Origin: Ceratothoa steindachneri
Lineage: Eukaryota > Arthropoda > Malacostraca > Isopoda > Cymothoidae
Direction: 5' to 3'
NCBI GenBank assembly: GCA_963969495.1
Contig: OZ018329.1
Coordinates: 143,324,021 to 143,388,020, forward strand
Length of the DNA: 64,000 nucleotides
The notes beneath the pieces are model-generated. The model was not told where the DNA came from. It saw only the letters and a program-made list of their open reading frames with translations, and did not search any database. Every line of letters starts with the position of its first letter. Position 1 is the stretch's first letter. This document shows positions 21,579 to 32,929 of this stretch, in pieces. A program made the position numbers and the translations under genes.

Positions 21579-21627
21579 GGAGGAATTACTGGCACAAAGA
21601 GCTATCACAGAAAGTGGTAATTCCTCC
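21579..21627. other. Perfect 11-bp inverted repeat
   Basis: GGAGGAATTAC (21579-21589) and GTAATTCCTCC (21617-21627) pair perfectly around a 27-nt loop, next to a CCCA repeat and a (TA)n tract. It could be the end of a small inverted-repeat element, but no second copy is seen here. Confidence 0.7.
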
Positions 21628-21645
21628 AACTACACACCCACCCAC

Positions 21646-21648
<3 letters not shown>

Positions 21649-21699
<51 letters not shown>
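21649..21699. repeat. (TA)n microsatellite
   Basis: About 50 bp of pure TA repeats following CACCCACCCA. No coding significance. Confidence 0.97.
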
Positions 21700-21702
<3 letters not shown>

Positions 21703-22609
21703 TCAGGCAAATAAGCTTTGAAATGCGTCTATTATTAGATTTATTGCCTTTCAATTAATTTCCACGATTTAAATTAATGTTTCCATCCATAGTTGAGCTA
21801 AATTAATCGAAATAAAGAGCAGAGAAAAAAACATTCGTCCTTTTAGCTGATGGAGCATAAATTGAGTTTGGGAGCAGTATAATAAAAAGGGCTGGATGTA
21901 GGGAGGGGGTGGATTATGTTACTAGGGTCATAGATTCACTAAAAAAAATGATTACGCCGAATAAAACATCGTTCGAAACTTTTTAGCTTTCTAAAAATTT
22001 TCTTTCGAGTAAATCCCCTGTTGTTTAATCCTCTCTTTATCTTTCTCCTTTTGTTTTTTCTTCGCTATTTTCCACTGTTTTCTTGATTCGGCCGCTATCC
22101 GTTTGTCTCTGTTTTATTATTTTTCCAGAGAATCTTATTTTTTATGAATTTTGGCAGTTTTTCTTTGTTTAAGGAATGCGAAATTTGTTGTTATTATATG
22201 ACCGTCATTTTCCTGACTAACTGGAGCAATACAGGTGGATAGATAGGGATTGTGTTAAAAATTGTGATTCGAGATGGGATCTTGGAACGTCTAAATCTCA
22301 AAATATTTTGGGGAGGGTCCAATTAGTTACATAGTTAGAAGGAGCCAGCAAGGACTACTTAGTCCTCTCAAAGCCCAGTCCCATTCTATAATAATTAATA
22401 TGCCTGAGGTCCTCCTTTGAACATTGTCACCACGATGATCACTCACGCGACATTCAATCCACAACAAGACTCCGTATTTAAAAAATATTATTATTCTTCA
22501 AATAACTTTTCATTTTTTTTTCTAAAACTATTCACATTAGTACCAATTATTACGTTCGCTGGAGTGTGTTCCATTTATCGAGGATTTAAAAGGTGTAAAT
22601 ATTTTTAGC

Positions 22610-23110
22610 TATCTTCATTTGGAACATCTGTCCTTTCAGTTTAAAAATGTTTTACCGTTGATGCCATGTTCCTACTATTGATTGATGTTTACATGTGTAT
22701 AAGATGAACATAATTGTATCACGTATTCTAGGTGTCGCTTCACTAAACTTTTATATAGAGATATGATTATACTTTGGTGTTTGTAGGGAAAACTTCTCGC
22801 AATAAATCCAAGAAATTGGTTGGCCTTCTTACACGCTTCGTGACACTGTTTGTTAAACTTAAGATCCTTTGAAACATGCGGCCCTAAATACTTTTATTCG
22901 TTCACGGAGATATGATTTATACCACCCGTTTCCTGTTATAACATGGGTTATTTCGACCTACGTGCAAATCTCTACAATTGTTTAAATTGAATTTCGTGTT
23001 CCATTTATTAGGGAATTCGAAGATTTTATCTAGATCCTTCTGGATTAATTTGCTATCGTTCTCATTTAAAATTTGATCCCAAATTTTTGTGGCAATCATT
23101 AGTTCAAATT
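22610..23110 (-). pseudogene. CR1-type LINE RT C-terminal fragment
   Basis: The minus-strand frame at 22917-23099 reads like the post-YADD segment of CR1/L2-type RTs: NDSKLIQKDLDKIFEF followed by KWNTKFNLNNCRDLHVGR. The next part (to about 22640) continues as YLGPHVSKDLKFNKQC, YKHQSIIISLYKSLVKRHLEYV. This corresponds to 29700-29400 in the better preserved copy. The RT core is missing (5' truncation, common for LINEs), and stops are present. Confidence 0.75.
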
Positions 23111-23880
23111 TGACCCTTATCTTCCATGAAAGAGGTCTAAAAGGAAGATGTCTATGAAAAGGGGTACAAAACTTAAGATAAAATCCCAGAGAGTATTTTT
23201 TAGCATGGAACGAGAAACAAGCTCCTTAATGATTTATTGTGTCCCAATAGACACACTCCCTTATATGTTTCTTATAAGATTGGGAATAAAAACGGGAAAG
23301 TCAATCTCAGGATCATTTTTGGAAATTAATTGGCTCATTTTATTGCATATATTCCACTGTTTTTCTGTTAGTAAAACGTGAGTAAAAAAGTAATAGCTTA
23401 AGTATAACATGTTGATCGTCAAAAACGGTTTGGCTGTAGATGTTACATCATTCTCGATCGTTTCATATGCCTTATTATCTTCCCATTTTCCTTATTTTAT
23501 CTTATATTATTTTCAGCAGGATTTAAAAACACATCATTGGTTATCCAACTTAGCTTATTACCCAGAGACGCCCTAAATTTGTTTAAGAATCAAATTTGCT
23601 AAAATTCTAGGAAATCAAATAAAATACAATTCTAAACAAATTTTAGTTAAAGGGATTTTCTTCCTAAATTAATATTTCATTAGAGGTGCCACCCTTATTG
23701 GAACATTATATCTAATACAAAGAGCTCTTTACCAAATATGGGTTTACATTTGCTGCATTCAAATTTTATTTATTGTGAAATACTTACCAGCAGCTAATAT
23801 GGATTCTGGTTTGTTTGTGACAATGTGCGTTATTACATGTTTTTTATGTGTTAGTCCAACTTGTTGTCAGTGCAGACCGA
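23110..23880. other. Spacer without recognised features
   Basis: A plus-strand frame at 23148-23381 (77 residues) has no recognisable domain. The rest is AT-rich DNA. Confidence 0.35.
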
Positions 23881-23889
23881 TGGATGAAC

Positions 23890-24770
23890 CGGAGAGCTTA
23901 CTGAAAATCCACACCCTGTTGATTTATTAGGTGGCTTATTATATTTTCCAAGATAACATTGCAGTATATTACAGGGAAATTCACACTATGTTACTTGTTT
24001 TTCCCCCATTGCCTGATATATTTTCAATGCATTCTGACAAGCAGCACAATACCAAAAGCAAACAGAGGAAACCACTATGTTTTCTCGAAAGGAGAATCTC
24101 TGACTATTGACATTTTCCTCGAACCTTTCCTTGCCACCCATAAATTTATACATCGAAACCACCTTTTGGCAATGATCAGTAATTTGTTTCTTTGATAAAA
24201 GAATGAAGCCATTATATGGACAGAAGAGACTGGATAAATACCATAAGCATTTTAAACCAAGGTAACACTGTTGTTGTCATTCCACCTAACAATTGCAAGT
24301 TCATAGACATTGCACCACCCCTTTTTTCTCGATTTCTTTTGGGTTTTCTAATGGCATTTTTGTGTCCAATTTTCTCTTATTGTCCCACTTCTAAAATGTG
24401 CAAGCTCTGTAGGTTTGTCCAAAGGAGCAAGCCAGTGAAAAAATTATCAGAGTACTATTTGTAGGATACACCTTTAGGCAGAGTGGAAAGAAATTGCAGA
24501 ACAACTAAAGCTTGGAGCCCATATGTTTCTTGTTCAGGAATCGATCTTGCTTTTGACCCTCTATACGGAGTCAATTAAATTCAAGAACCTGAAGAAGTGC
24601 AATCAGACCACAATTTCTAAACAAATCTGATTGATTTTCCATGAATGTGTTGCTTGCAACCATGCCTCCCATAGTAAGGTACCATAGCTTCATCAATTCA
24701 TATTTCAAGTGAAAAACCTTTTCAAAATTCTGAGAAAAGATTTGTTCAATAAACTGAATGAATCAGCAAG
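23890..24770 (-). pseudogene. piggyBac transposase catalytic part
   Basis: Minus-strand pieces in correct order are IDEAMVPYYGRHGCKQHIHG near 24690 (contains a catalytic Asp), a TPYREG segment near 24560, and LAIVRWNDNNSVTLV near 24270. VSMYKFMGG follows near 24150, and the piece ending WWFPLFAFGIVLLVRM near 24050. These are the RNase H-like catalytic core motifs of piggyBac. Frame changes and several stops break it. It abuts the gypsy RT at 24777, so one element probably inserted beside or into the other. The C-terminal Cys-rich tail is not evident. Confidence 0.75.
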
Positions 24771-24776
24771 TATGCA

Positions 24777-25650
24777 TTATCGAGGTATACTATTGCCCAA
24801 TAAGGATGGACCTTTAAATTTAAGTCGACACTGGAAATGTGCGGTCACTTTGGAGTTCCATGCGAGGGGGTTCGGGCAACGTATCTTTAGTAGACACCTA
24901 AGGGGGGACGCTAAGGCAGAGAAATTCGTGACAAAACGTGGGTAAAAGGATGTTGACCCGAGAAAAGAGCGTAATTGCTTTTTAGTAAGCGGGAGGGGTA
25001 TGTCGGCGATAGCCTTTACTTCTTCTTTTTGAGGGGCCATTTAATTCTCACCAATGTGGAAACCGAGGTACTTAATAGTGCTATAGGCGAAATATCACTT
25101 GCTATGGCCTATAGTGAGGCCGTTTTCATGAAGCCTATTGATGAACGATTGTAAGTTGCTGGTCCCATGTACGGGTGGCCACGTAACATTATCGAAGTAA
25201 AAGGAAATATTACTCAGCTCATCCAGTATCCTGCGCATCTTTCGATTATACTCATAGTTACTACAGGCAGTAACTAGGCCAAAAGGTAGGCACTTAAACT
25301 GAATAAGGCTTTTTTCTGTGGGAAAATCTGTGTATTTCTGGGCACTATCCTTAAGGGGGATTTGAAAGTATGCCTTACACAAGTCTATCTCTAAAATAAA
25401 CTTGGTCTCTTCAAATAGATGTATGCTCTAGTCTATCACAGGGATAGGCTCAGCGATGAAAACTGCTTCGGCGTTTAGCTTTATAAAGTATACGCACATT
25501 TGAAAAGACTTATTTTGCTTTCTGACCATAACAATGGGAAATCATTAATCCGACGTTGAAGGTTCAATTATTCCTAACTTTAGCAAGTTTTCCACTTCGG
25601 CGTTAAAAGTAGGGCGCCATTGAACGGGTAGATGATATGGTTTAGACCTA
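24777..25650 (-). pseudogene. Gmr1-like reverse transcriptase
   Basis: This would copy element RNA to DNA. Pieces in order are KAYFQIPLKDSAQKYT, QFKCLPFGLVTAC, the palm box as FYFDNV instead of a Y-[IV]-D-D form (second Asp changed to Asn), LHENGLTIGHSK, then in the frame at 24777-25040 KKQLRSFLGSTSFYPRFV. The last is the RT-RNase H connection. Upstream, near 25750-25600, broken frames give LLAEFPEV and HDI, the normal approach to RT. The catalytic change and frameshifts make it inactive. Confidence 0.8.
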
Positions 25651-25949
25651 ATAGACCCCTGGGTGGTCAGAGCTACATATATCATGCTCAAAATACAAAG
25701 AGCAACCACGCTTCTGACAAATTACCTCGGGGAATTCAGCTAACAAAAGAGCCAACTGCGTCTTCTGAGGAGGTTCCACCAGGGGGTTTAATTCGAGTTC
25801 CAGTGCAGAATTTAGACGGAAACTAGGGACCGAAGGGAGAAAGTAGTTTTCGTCAGCTTCCTCACATACAGTTTGGATTAAATTAAGAGGCTTCTATTAC
25901 TACCTCCCTGTCAAGGGCGATTGTATTGTTAATGCAAAATAGGTCAAAG

Positions 25950-26947
25950 TATATCTTATGTTTTTCTAAATTTAGGTCCCACTTTTGTACATTTTATCGG
26001 CGCATTCTTGCAAGCGGTTTCGAAGATCTAGCACGTAAGAATACGAGGAATTGGTTTCCTCATCCAGGAAGAGGAGTACAAAAAGGTTCATTAATTTCGG
26101 CCATACTAGAGCTTGAAGTGGACAAATCCTAAAGTTTTGGGGGGATTACTCTGGAGGCGAACAGGGAAACTGGCAGGTATCGATACCAATTTTCGGGCTG
26201 AGCATGGCATAACTTTTTCAGAATGGTCTTCAAAGTGCCATTCAACTCTTCACAGGCACCATTAGCGGCAGGATGAAAGGGGGAGGTGAACAAGGGCTTG
26301 ATCGTAAAGAGGTGGAGATGTGTTTCATTAGCCCAGAGGTGAATGTTTACCTCTGTCGAACATAATCTCCTTAGGGATGCCGACGGGAAACAAGATCGAA
26401 ATAAGGGCCTCCGCACAAGTTACGCTATCAATTTTTTCAAGGGGACGTAAGAGTGTCCTTCGCTAGACTGAGGTGAATTGGGCCAATTAGGTCTATGGCC
26501 ACTCTAAAAAAAATCTCAGAGAGAATTGGGGTCTTCTGGAGGGTGGCAGGTGGTATTCGTCCTGTTGCTGTAGTCTTTTGTCAAATGTCATACGACCTGA
26601 ATACTCGGTAATTTCTTTGGCAGGACCGAGCCAGAAGAAATAACGGAAGATTCTCTGAGACCTTTCGTTTTGACTGTAATGACCAGCCATTAAGCCATTG
26701 TGTGTGATTCGCGGACTTGTGGAACATGGGACCGGGGGATGCACAACGAGTGAGTGGGGGTTTTTCCCTCATCCGAACTAGAGCGATAAAGGAGTCCGTC
26801 GCTAATGAGGTAGGCGACTTCCCTATGACCACGAGCAGATCCACGTTTGTCACTTCTCGCTTTTTTCCCACAAGGACTGAAGAGTGGGGCCTTCCTTTTG
26901 AGCGATTGCAAAAGTCTCATTTTTAAGGGATGAAAACTCTGTGGCAT
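25950..26947 (-). pseudogene. Ty3/gypsy integrase upstream of RT
   Basis: Integrase joins the cDNA to the host chromosome. Frames at 26690-26947, 26581-26871 and 26493-26744 together show the pre-integrase part (REVAYLISDGLLYRSSSDEG, MAGHYSQ, RYFFWLGPAKEI). The frame at 26129-26416 holds the end of the catalytic core (SPFHPAANGACEELNGTLK, with the conserved Glu) and WYRYLPVSLFA. A C-terminal segment with TNSSYSYVLDLRNRLQE follows near 26030. The parts with the two catalytic Asp residues are not clearly readable. Position, before RT, is the notable feature. Confidence 0.78.
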
Positions 26948-26989
26948 AAGGGGGTTCTAATGACACGAGGGGAGCAGTGTCCTTTAGCG

Positions 26990-28560
26990 TTTGGACACTC
27001 GTGATGGCAGAGAGTGCGACGGGGTTAGGGGAGAGCTGCAGGCTCTGTCCGATTAACACGGCGCAGAACTTAATGTGGGCTCTTATCACTTTGGCCCAGC
27101 TAGTGAAGTATTTGCATTTGAAATAGCAGCGGACCACAGAGAACCGATTTGCACGTCCAATTTAGTCATGTACTACTGCGAATTTATCGTGGTCGGGGCA
27201 CACTGGAGCGAGCAACTTTTCAAAAACGACGAAACAAGTGCATCCGGTGTCTCTTACGAGGGTTGACATTCGTCAACCATTAACACTTCCATTTTTTAAA
27301 TCAAACCCACCAGGGAAGCAAGTGCTGTAAAGGAAATTAACTTACTGTCTCGGAGGACTGCTTGTTGGAGGAGTTGCTGGCGTTTCAGGGCGACCAGGCG
27401 GATGAGAGAGATGGGCACTTATTTGGTGGGTCTGATGACTAGGAGCAGAACGAAATTGTGAGTTTGGGGGACAGCGGGTAATCACCTGGCCGGGAACTCC
27501 GCAAGAAAAACAAATTATGGGCCTACGTGAGTAATCTGAAGCTGAGGGGATTATTTATGAGGGGCCTAATATCAGTCGATTCTGGCGAGAGATGGTACTC
27601 AGGTTTAAAAAGAACCAGGTACATTCACAAACTTAGGGGGAATTCTTAGGGCAAAATTTGGAGAAGTTATTTTTACGTTTATGGGATGGGGAAGGAGACT
27701 TCTAGGTTTCTTTCGGGTAAAGATGGTGGCTTGATGCGTGCACATCCGCTTCTTCTATGCATTCCTTGAAAGAAGACATGCGTTTGTACTTCGCAAATGC
27801 GCGGATTTCAGAGGGTAATGCAGCCATCAATTGATTCCGTAGAACGAAATCAATTAGAGACTCGTAGTCGCAGTTGACTTGAGCTGAGTCAAAAACTGGA
27901 AAGTTCTCTGGAGGGTGAATCCAGATTGACGGTAGGTCAGGCCGGAGATTATTCTCGCCTGGCGGAACTTTGACCTATAGTATCGGGATTCATATTAACC
28001 GCCGATAATAATTCGGACTTAAGGAAACAGTAGTCGAGAGTAGCCTCGGACGGGAGTCAAATGAAGATTTCTCTGAGGTTAGTATTAAGGAGAGAAAGTA
28101 CTCAAGCGACTCCATCGACTTCAATATCCCAGTGGTTCACTTCAAAAGTTTTCTAAAGTGAGGTAAGTAGGCACTGAAATCCTTGCCATCCATAAACACT
28201 GACAACTTTGCGGAAGTGTGTAGGGGGATTCATTTCTTGAGCTAGCAGAAAGGGTCTCCAAATGATTCGTGGTAAGCTCATGCTCATGCTGACGAATTCT
28301 TTCTCTTTCTCTATCTTTAGCTTCTCTTTGGTCTTTTTTAGCTTCTCTTGGTTCTTTTTCTCTTCTGCCTTTAGCTTTTCACTGTTCTTTTACTCTTCTC
28401 TCTTCAGCTTCTCTCTGTTCACGTTTTACTGCCGATTGATTTCTTTCTTTCTCCTGAAGATATGCAACTAGCTCCTTGATTAAAAAGCCAAGGATCTCTC
28501 CTTGTTGATGTAAACCCTTAAATAAGGTCAACATGTTGTTGTAAATGCGCGTCTAATCGC
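26990..28560 (-). pseudogene. Gmr1-like gag and protease
   Basis: Gag starts with FKGLHQQGEILGFLIKEL and a Glu/Arg-rich heptad-like coiled coil (KREQREAEERR) encoded by the pyrimidine-rich tract at 28290-28440. A knuckle CFSCGVPGQVITRC sits near 27510, with the His position changed. Protease follows with RDTGCTCFVVFEKLL near 27250 and WAKVIRAHIKFCAVLIGQ near 27070. These agree with copy 1 at 13035-14460. Frameshifts and stops are frequent between 27300 and 28260. Confidence 0.68.
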
Positions 28561-29073
28561 TTGGCGCCCTCAAGGAAATTACAAAAAAGATTATGAAGCT
28601 CTGACGATCGTATAAAAAATCTTGAAGGAGATTTTATTGAATAAATATTGCACGCAATAAAGAAATTTATATAGAAAATAATTGTAAACTTCATCTCTAT
28701 GCAAGCAATTATTATAGGCCTTTAATCCTGCCTGAGGATTACTAGATGAATTTTAGAAGAGAACGTCCCTCAAAAAATCCACACAAACAAGAAAAATAAA
28801 ATTGGGGAAAAATGGTCACCACAAAAAATGATCAATCAAAAAAAAGAAGACTTTGTTCCACTTTCTTTGGTTATCCTTAACGATCTTTGCATACTGGTTA
28901 CTGAACAACTAACTTGGGGGAGAGGGAAGATGTCACTTGAAAAGAAAAGAGGTTCTTTCAAACCCAAAATTAGCTTATCTTTACCTGCCACCAGATAAAG
29001 ATAAGGATACTGATTAGGAATCTTGGTTTTTCACTAGAAAAAGTACCTTATACCTGACACCAGATAAATATAA

Positions 29074-29078
<5 letters not shown>
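28560..29078. other. Spacer upstream of Gmr1-like gag
   Basis: AT-rich. An 8-bp inverted repeat TTATCTTT / AAAGATAA (about 28976-29006) and a related segment 'acctgacaccagataaatata' near 29052 form an imperfect direct repeat. It does not resemble the LTR-like block at 15190-15790. Confidence 0.4.

Positions 29079-29130
<52 letters not shown>
29079..29130. repeat. (TA)n microsatellite
   Basis: About 52 bp of pure TA repeats between the Gmr1-like element and the CR1-type LINE. Confidence 0.97.
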
Positions 29131-29133
<3 letters not shown>

Positions 29134-29231
29134 ACTATTGAAGTACACAGCTATGGAAGGCAACGTTATTAATTTTAACTTGTATTCTCTTAATATTTCT
29201 TAATATCCCCGTAGTCCAGTCTGTCGAAGCC

Positions 29232-30319
29232 TCAAAGTATTTTAAATACTTCGATAAGCTGACCACGTAGTCCTCGGGTCTCCAGCGAGAACATATCTAA
29301 TTCCCTTAATCTATCTTCATAACCTTTATGTCTGATAGAGTCAATCAGTTTGGTTGCCCTGGCTTGCACGCGTTCCAATCTCGCGGTGTCTTTTCGGAAT
29401 GAAGGACTCCAGAATTGGACGGCATACTCTAGTTGTGGTCGGATAAGGGAGTTGAACAGACACAGAACTATCTCCTTGTTCCGATATCCAAACTGTCGCT
29501 TTATATACCATAACATCCTTTGGGCTTTCTTTTCCACCTCAATACACTGTTTCGAGAACTTGAGGCTACTCGTGATAGTTACACCCAAGTCCTTTTCAGT
29601 GTCGGTGGATTCAAGAGCAGTGCCCTTAAGGTTATAGGGTGATTGAGGATTTTTGTGGCCGATATGCATCACTTTGAATTTATTTACCTTAATAGGCATT
29701 TACACGTATCAGACCACTCCCCAATCTTCCCAAGATCTTCCTGCAGGCTTGCAGTATTTCCATCCTTTGCAACGTTCATACGAAGCTTGGTATCGTCGGC
29801 AAATTTGGAAATCTTATCAACCATGTCACCGTCCATGTCGTTGACGTAGATGATGAATAGTAGTGGTCCCAGGACAGAACCATGAGGCACCCTGCTAGTA
29901 ACGGGCACCCACTCAGAAGCCTGTCCATTCACCATCACCCGTTGCCATCTGCAACTTAGCCAGTTCTCTATCCAGCCGGCTACTTTTCCATCTATGCCCA
30001 GCACTCGCACTTTCGGGAGAAGGCGGCGGTGTGGTACCTTGTCAAAGGCTTTCTTAAAGTCTAAGTACACCACATCCACCGCCTTGTCTGGATCGTGCTG
30101 ACTCAAGACGAAGTGGAAGAATTGCACAAGGTTCGTCAGGCATGATCGTTGCCTTCGGAAGCCGTGCTGGGAACTCCTCAGTAGCAGGTTTGACTCTAAA
30201 TGCGAAGTCATTTTGTCCACCATCATACTTTCCATGAGTTTACCGACTATCGAAGTCAGACTGATAGGTCGGTAGTTCGACGGTTGGCTACGGTCTCTTT
30301 TCTTGAAGATAGGAGTCAC
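29232..30319 (-). pseudogene. CR1-type reverse transcriptase
   Basis: The frame at 29684-30319 (211 residues) carries the LINE RT series: PIFKKRDRSQPSNYRPISL, GFRRQRSCLTNL, VYLDFKKAFDKVPHRRLL (motif A Asp), VPHGSVLGPLLFIIYVND (motif B) and the palm box FADDTKL. The overlapping frame 29232-29699 adds HIGHKN, VTITSSLKFSKQC, then EYAVQFWSPSFRKDTARLER and ETRGLRGQLIEVFKIL, the usual C-terminus. The two frames overlap by 16 bp in different phases, implying one frameshift. The catalytic residues are intact, unlike most relics here. Confidence 0.87.
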
Positions 30320-30515
30320 ATCCGCCTCACGCTAGTCTCTAGGAACGCATTCGATCCGGATTGACATATTTAAGATTGCACTCAGGTGTCGTGACACTTG
30401 ATCGCGCACTTCTTTCAACACTTTAGGTAGAGAGACCCATCCGGGCCAGGTGACTTATTTGTCATTAGTTCTGTGATCTTCTTTTTTATTTTTCCTTCGG
30501 TGAAGGCCATATCCT

Positions 30516-30917
30516 TCAACTTTTCCCCGAGTAGGAATCCGTCGGCTGGGGGATGGGACCACACTCTTCAGTAAACACTAAAGAGAAGTAGTCGTTGAGG
30601 AGGTTAGCATTCTCTGCCATTGTTCGACGGATTGGTTTACGGCTGTTTACATTTCCAGAAAACTCCTTGGGATTCTCTTTACAGAGTCTCAACACTCGGA
30701 GTTCCTCAGACCGCTTAGCTGCCCTTATGCTGGACTTCACTCTCCTGGCTAGCCTCCGGTATTTGTTAAAGTCACCCGAGATCTTCGATTGCCGGTACAC
30801 AATTCTCTTCTCCCTAAGCAGTTTGCTGATTTCTCGATTAAACCACTTTAGGTAAACAGAAGATCGACGGGGCATTTCAGAGGGGCATACAAGAGGCAGT
30901 GCGATAATTCGAAACAT
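30516..30917 (-). pseudogene. CR1-type ORF2 linker between endonuclease and RT
   Basis: Basic helical segment with WFNREISKLLREKRIVYRQS, YRRLARRVKSSIRAAKRSEE, then ENPKEFSGNVNSRKP and AENANLLNDYFSLVFTEE, which is the normal approach to LINE RT fingers. It is separated from the RT frame by stops at 30320-30515. There is no endonuclease upstream. Confidence 0.78.
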
Positions 30918-30949
30918 AGTGTGAAATACGCAAAGGATGCGCGCTTAAT

Positions 30950-31420
30950 GCCCATTGGCGCGTACACTGGCACGAATAAATTTAAAAATAAGCGTAATGA
31001 TATCATACCGCTAGGATTTAAACATTTTCGTAGCGATCAAAAACCTTTAGGATGTCAAGCCCATTTATATTTTTGTCCGGAGGCGAAACAATGCAGGCTG
31101 TGGTGCAAATGGCCTAAACAAGAAGAAAATATAGAAATCCTCTCAACATCTAGACCCTCATCTCCTATTCCCTAGGAAAACTAGTAATGCGTGCTGAAAT
31201 TTAGGCGACGACCGGTATGCCAATGTTAATCAATGTCGCTATTAAATTAAATGGAGAGAAAGGCCAATTCCTTATAGACACGGCGCAAGCATCTCGATTA
31301 TTCCTATTAACATCGTACAGTATTGCAAAATGAGAAAGTCGAGAGTAAATATTGCTACAGCCAGCAATGGTAAGCTCAAAGTACACGGTGAAGTCATGCT
31401 ACACAGTCAAATCCAGTTTA
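30950..31420 (+). pseudogene. Ty3/gypsy gag tail and protease
   Basis: The gag tail has the mdg/blastopia-type Cys/His cluster LGCQAHLYFCPEAKQCRLWC followed by KWP, which stands in for a CCHC knuckle. Then comes a protease-like INVAIKLNGEKGQFLIDTA segment with its active site changed to IDTA where DTG is expected. Frames differ between the two parts. Confidence 0.6.
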
Positions 31421-31794
31421 CGCCGTACCTTCAATTGGATGTTCCTAGTCGCGGACATAACCACCCATTCTAACAGCAGATTTTCTCGCTCATTACGATC
31501 TTTTGGTAGACTGTGGTCAAGGCATTCTAGTAGACAAATGCACCAACTTATCTTGAAAAATTAAAAGAAGCAAGAAGGTGTAGTAAGGCCCTCAAGATCA
31601 CCATGGGCATCACCGATTCACATAATGCAAAAGAAAAATACAAAGGAATACAGAATGGTGGGTAATTTTCGCTCGCTTAATGCAATCACCAAGCCCTAGT
31701 TCTCCTCTCCTTAGAATTCAATCTATGGCTAATCATCTTCACGGCAAATCCATTTTTTCCGTCTCGACCTAATTAGAGCGACCATTAAATCCCA

Positions 31795-32918
31795 ATGAAA
31801 ATGCAGATATATAAAAACCGCTGTCATAACTCCATTTGGACTTTGGGAATTTTAAGACTCCCATTTGGCTTGAAGAATGCCAGTTGCACTTTTCAACGCC
31901 ATATGGACAGTATATTCCGTAATTTGGAATGTGTATTTGTCTATATCGATGACATTCTTATATTTGCGAAAACGTAGAAAAATACCGAGGATTTAGGAAA
32001 GACACTAAAGTTTTTAGCCGTAAACGGATTTTGTGTTTCAAGAGAAGGGAAATTGAGTTATTAGAACATCATATCTCAGACCCGGGAATAAAACTACCAC
32101 CAAAAAACAACTTTAGGACTCTCTAATAGGCCGGTACCGACCAACTACAAAGAATTACGCCGTTGTCTAGGCATGTTAGGTTACAATCGAAAAGATATGC
32201 CTAATTCCGCTGCAATCGCCGCTCCGCTTACGGAATTGGCATGCAAGCAAGAGCTGAGCACTCATATGAAATGATGCCGCACGCAAAGCATTCCATAATT
32301 CGAAGGCAGCCCTGGTAGAGTGAATAACGATAAAACATCCCCTCCCAAATGATTCTCCGTATCAGTTGGTGACTGATAGTTCCCAATATGCGGTGGGTGC
32401 TGCTCTTCATCAGAAGAATGAAGGGTTTTCCTCAACCTATAGCCTTTTATTCGAGCAAATTGAGCAAGAGACAGAAAGTTTATTCAACATATGATCGTAA
32501 ACTTTTGGCAGCATATTTAGAAGTCATACACTTCAGACACATGATCCAAGGTCGAGAGGTAACTCTGTGCACGGATCATAAACCACTTATTTTCGCTTTC
32601 TTATTACCGTTACGTGTGAAAACTGAGAGACAACAAAGGAATTGGATAGTGATATTGGAGTACATCAACGACATAGCCTACATCCAAGGAGAAAATAACG
32701 TAGTTACTGACTGTCTGTCGAAAAATGTCAACGCAGTCCTGGTAGACCCCCTTTACCTTCAAACATTGGCAGTAAAACAAGCTAAAGATGGCAAAGTCGA
32801 GAAGTTCCAATGTAAACTTAAGCTATACCCATTTCCGGAGAATATTACCCTCTGGTGTGATGTTTCCTCTCAGAACTTTTTAAGGAACTCTCGACCCTCT
32901 TTGGTTTTCATGGTCTGA
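31795..32918 (+). pseudogene. Ty3/gypsy reverse transcriptase and RNase H
   Basis: RT motifs at 31795-31977 are [18 protein letters not shown] followed by [15 protein letters not shown] with an intact YIDD box. The thumb region 32000-32230 is broken. The RNase H frame at 32388-32918 (176 residues) has FPQPIAFYSSKLSKRQKVYS, YDRKLLAAYLEVIHFRHMIQ, TLCTDHKPLIF (catalytic Asp) and YIQGENNVVTDCLSKNV (final Asp). It is intact over a long stretch, then enters an integrase N-terminal remnant. Confidence 0.84.
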
Positions 32919-32929
32919 GAACAACGGCA

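Larger units (their letters stand above)
24777..28560 (-). mobile_element. Gmr1-like Ty3/gypsy retrotransposon, copy 2
   Basis: Minus-strand order is gag coiled coil (28440-28290), gag and knuckle (to about 27480), protease RDTGCTC (about 27250), integrase (26950-26000), then a linker and reverse transcriptase (25650-24780). Integrase before RT is the copia-like order that defines the Gmr1 group within Ty3/gypsy. The integrase C-terminal linker runs without a break into the pre-RT segment, so the order does not look like a chance rearrangement. All domains are broken by stops, and no LTR was found at either end. Confidence 0.75.
29220..30917 (-). mobile_element. CR1-type LINE, 5'-truncated, RT well preserved
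   Basis: Three long minus-strand frames cover the ORF2 region from the endonuclease-RT linker to the C-terminus with only a few frameshifts: 30516-30917, 29684-30319 and 29232-29699. The endonuclease is absent, and the plus-strand gypsy begins within 10 bp of the 5' edge. This is the best preserved retroelement RT in the window. Confidence 0.85.

Noticed and set aside
21700..21730. Mariner-like end 'gagtcaggcaaataagctttg'
   Set aside because: Only a loose resemblance to a mariner TIR, and no inverted partner found.
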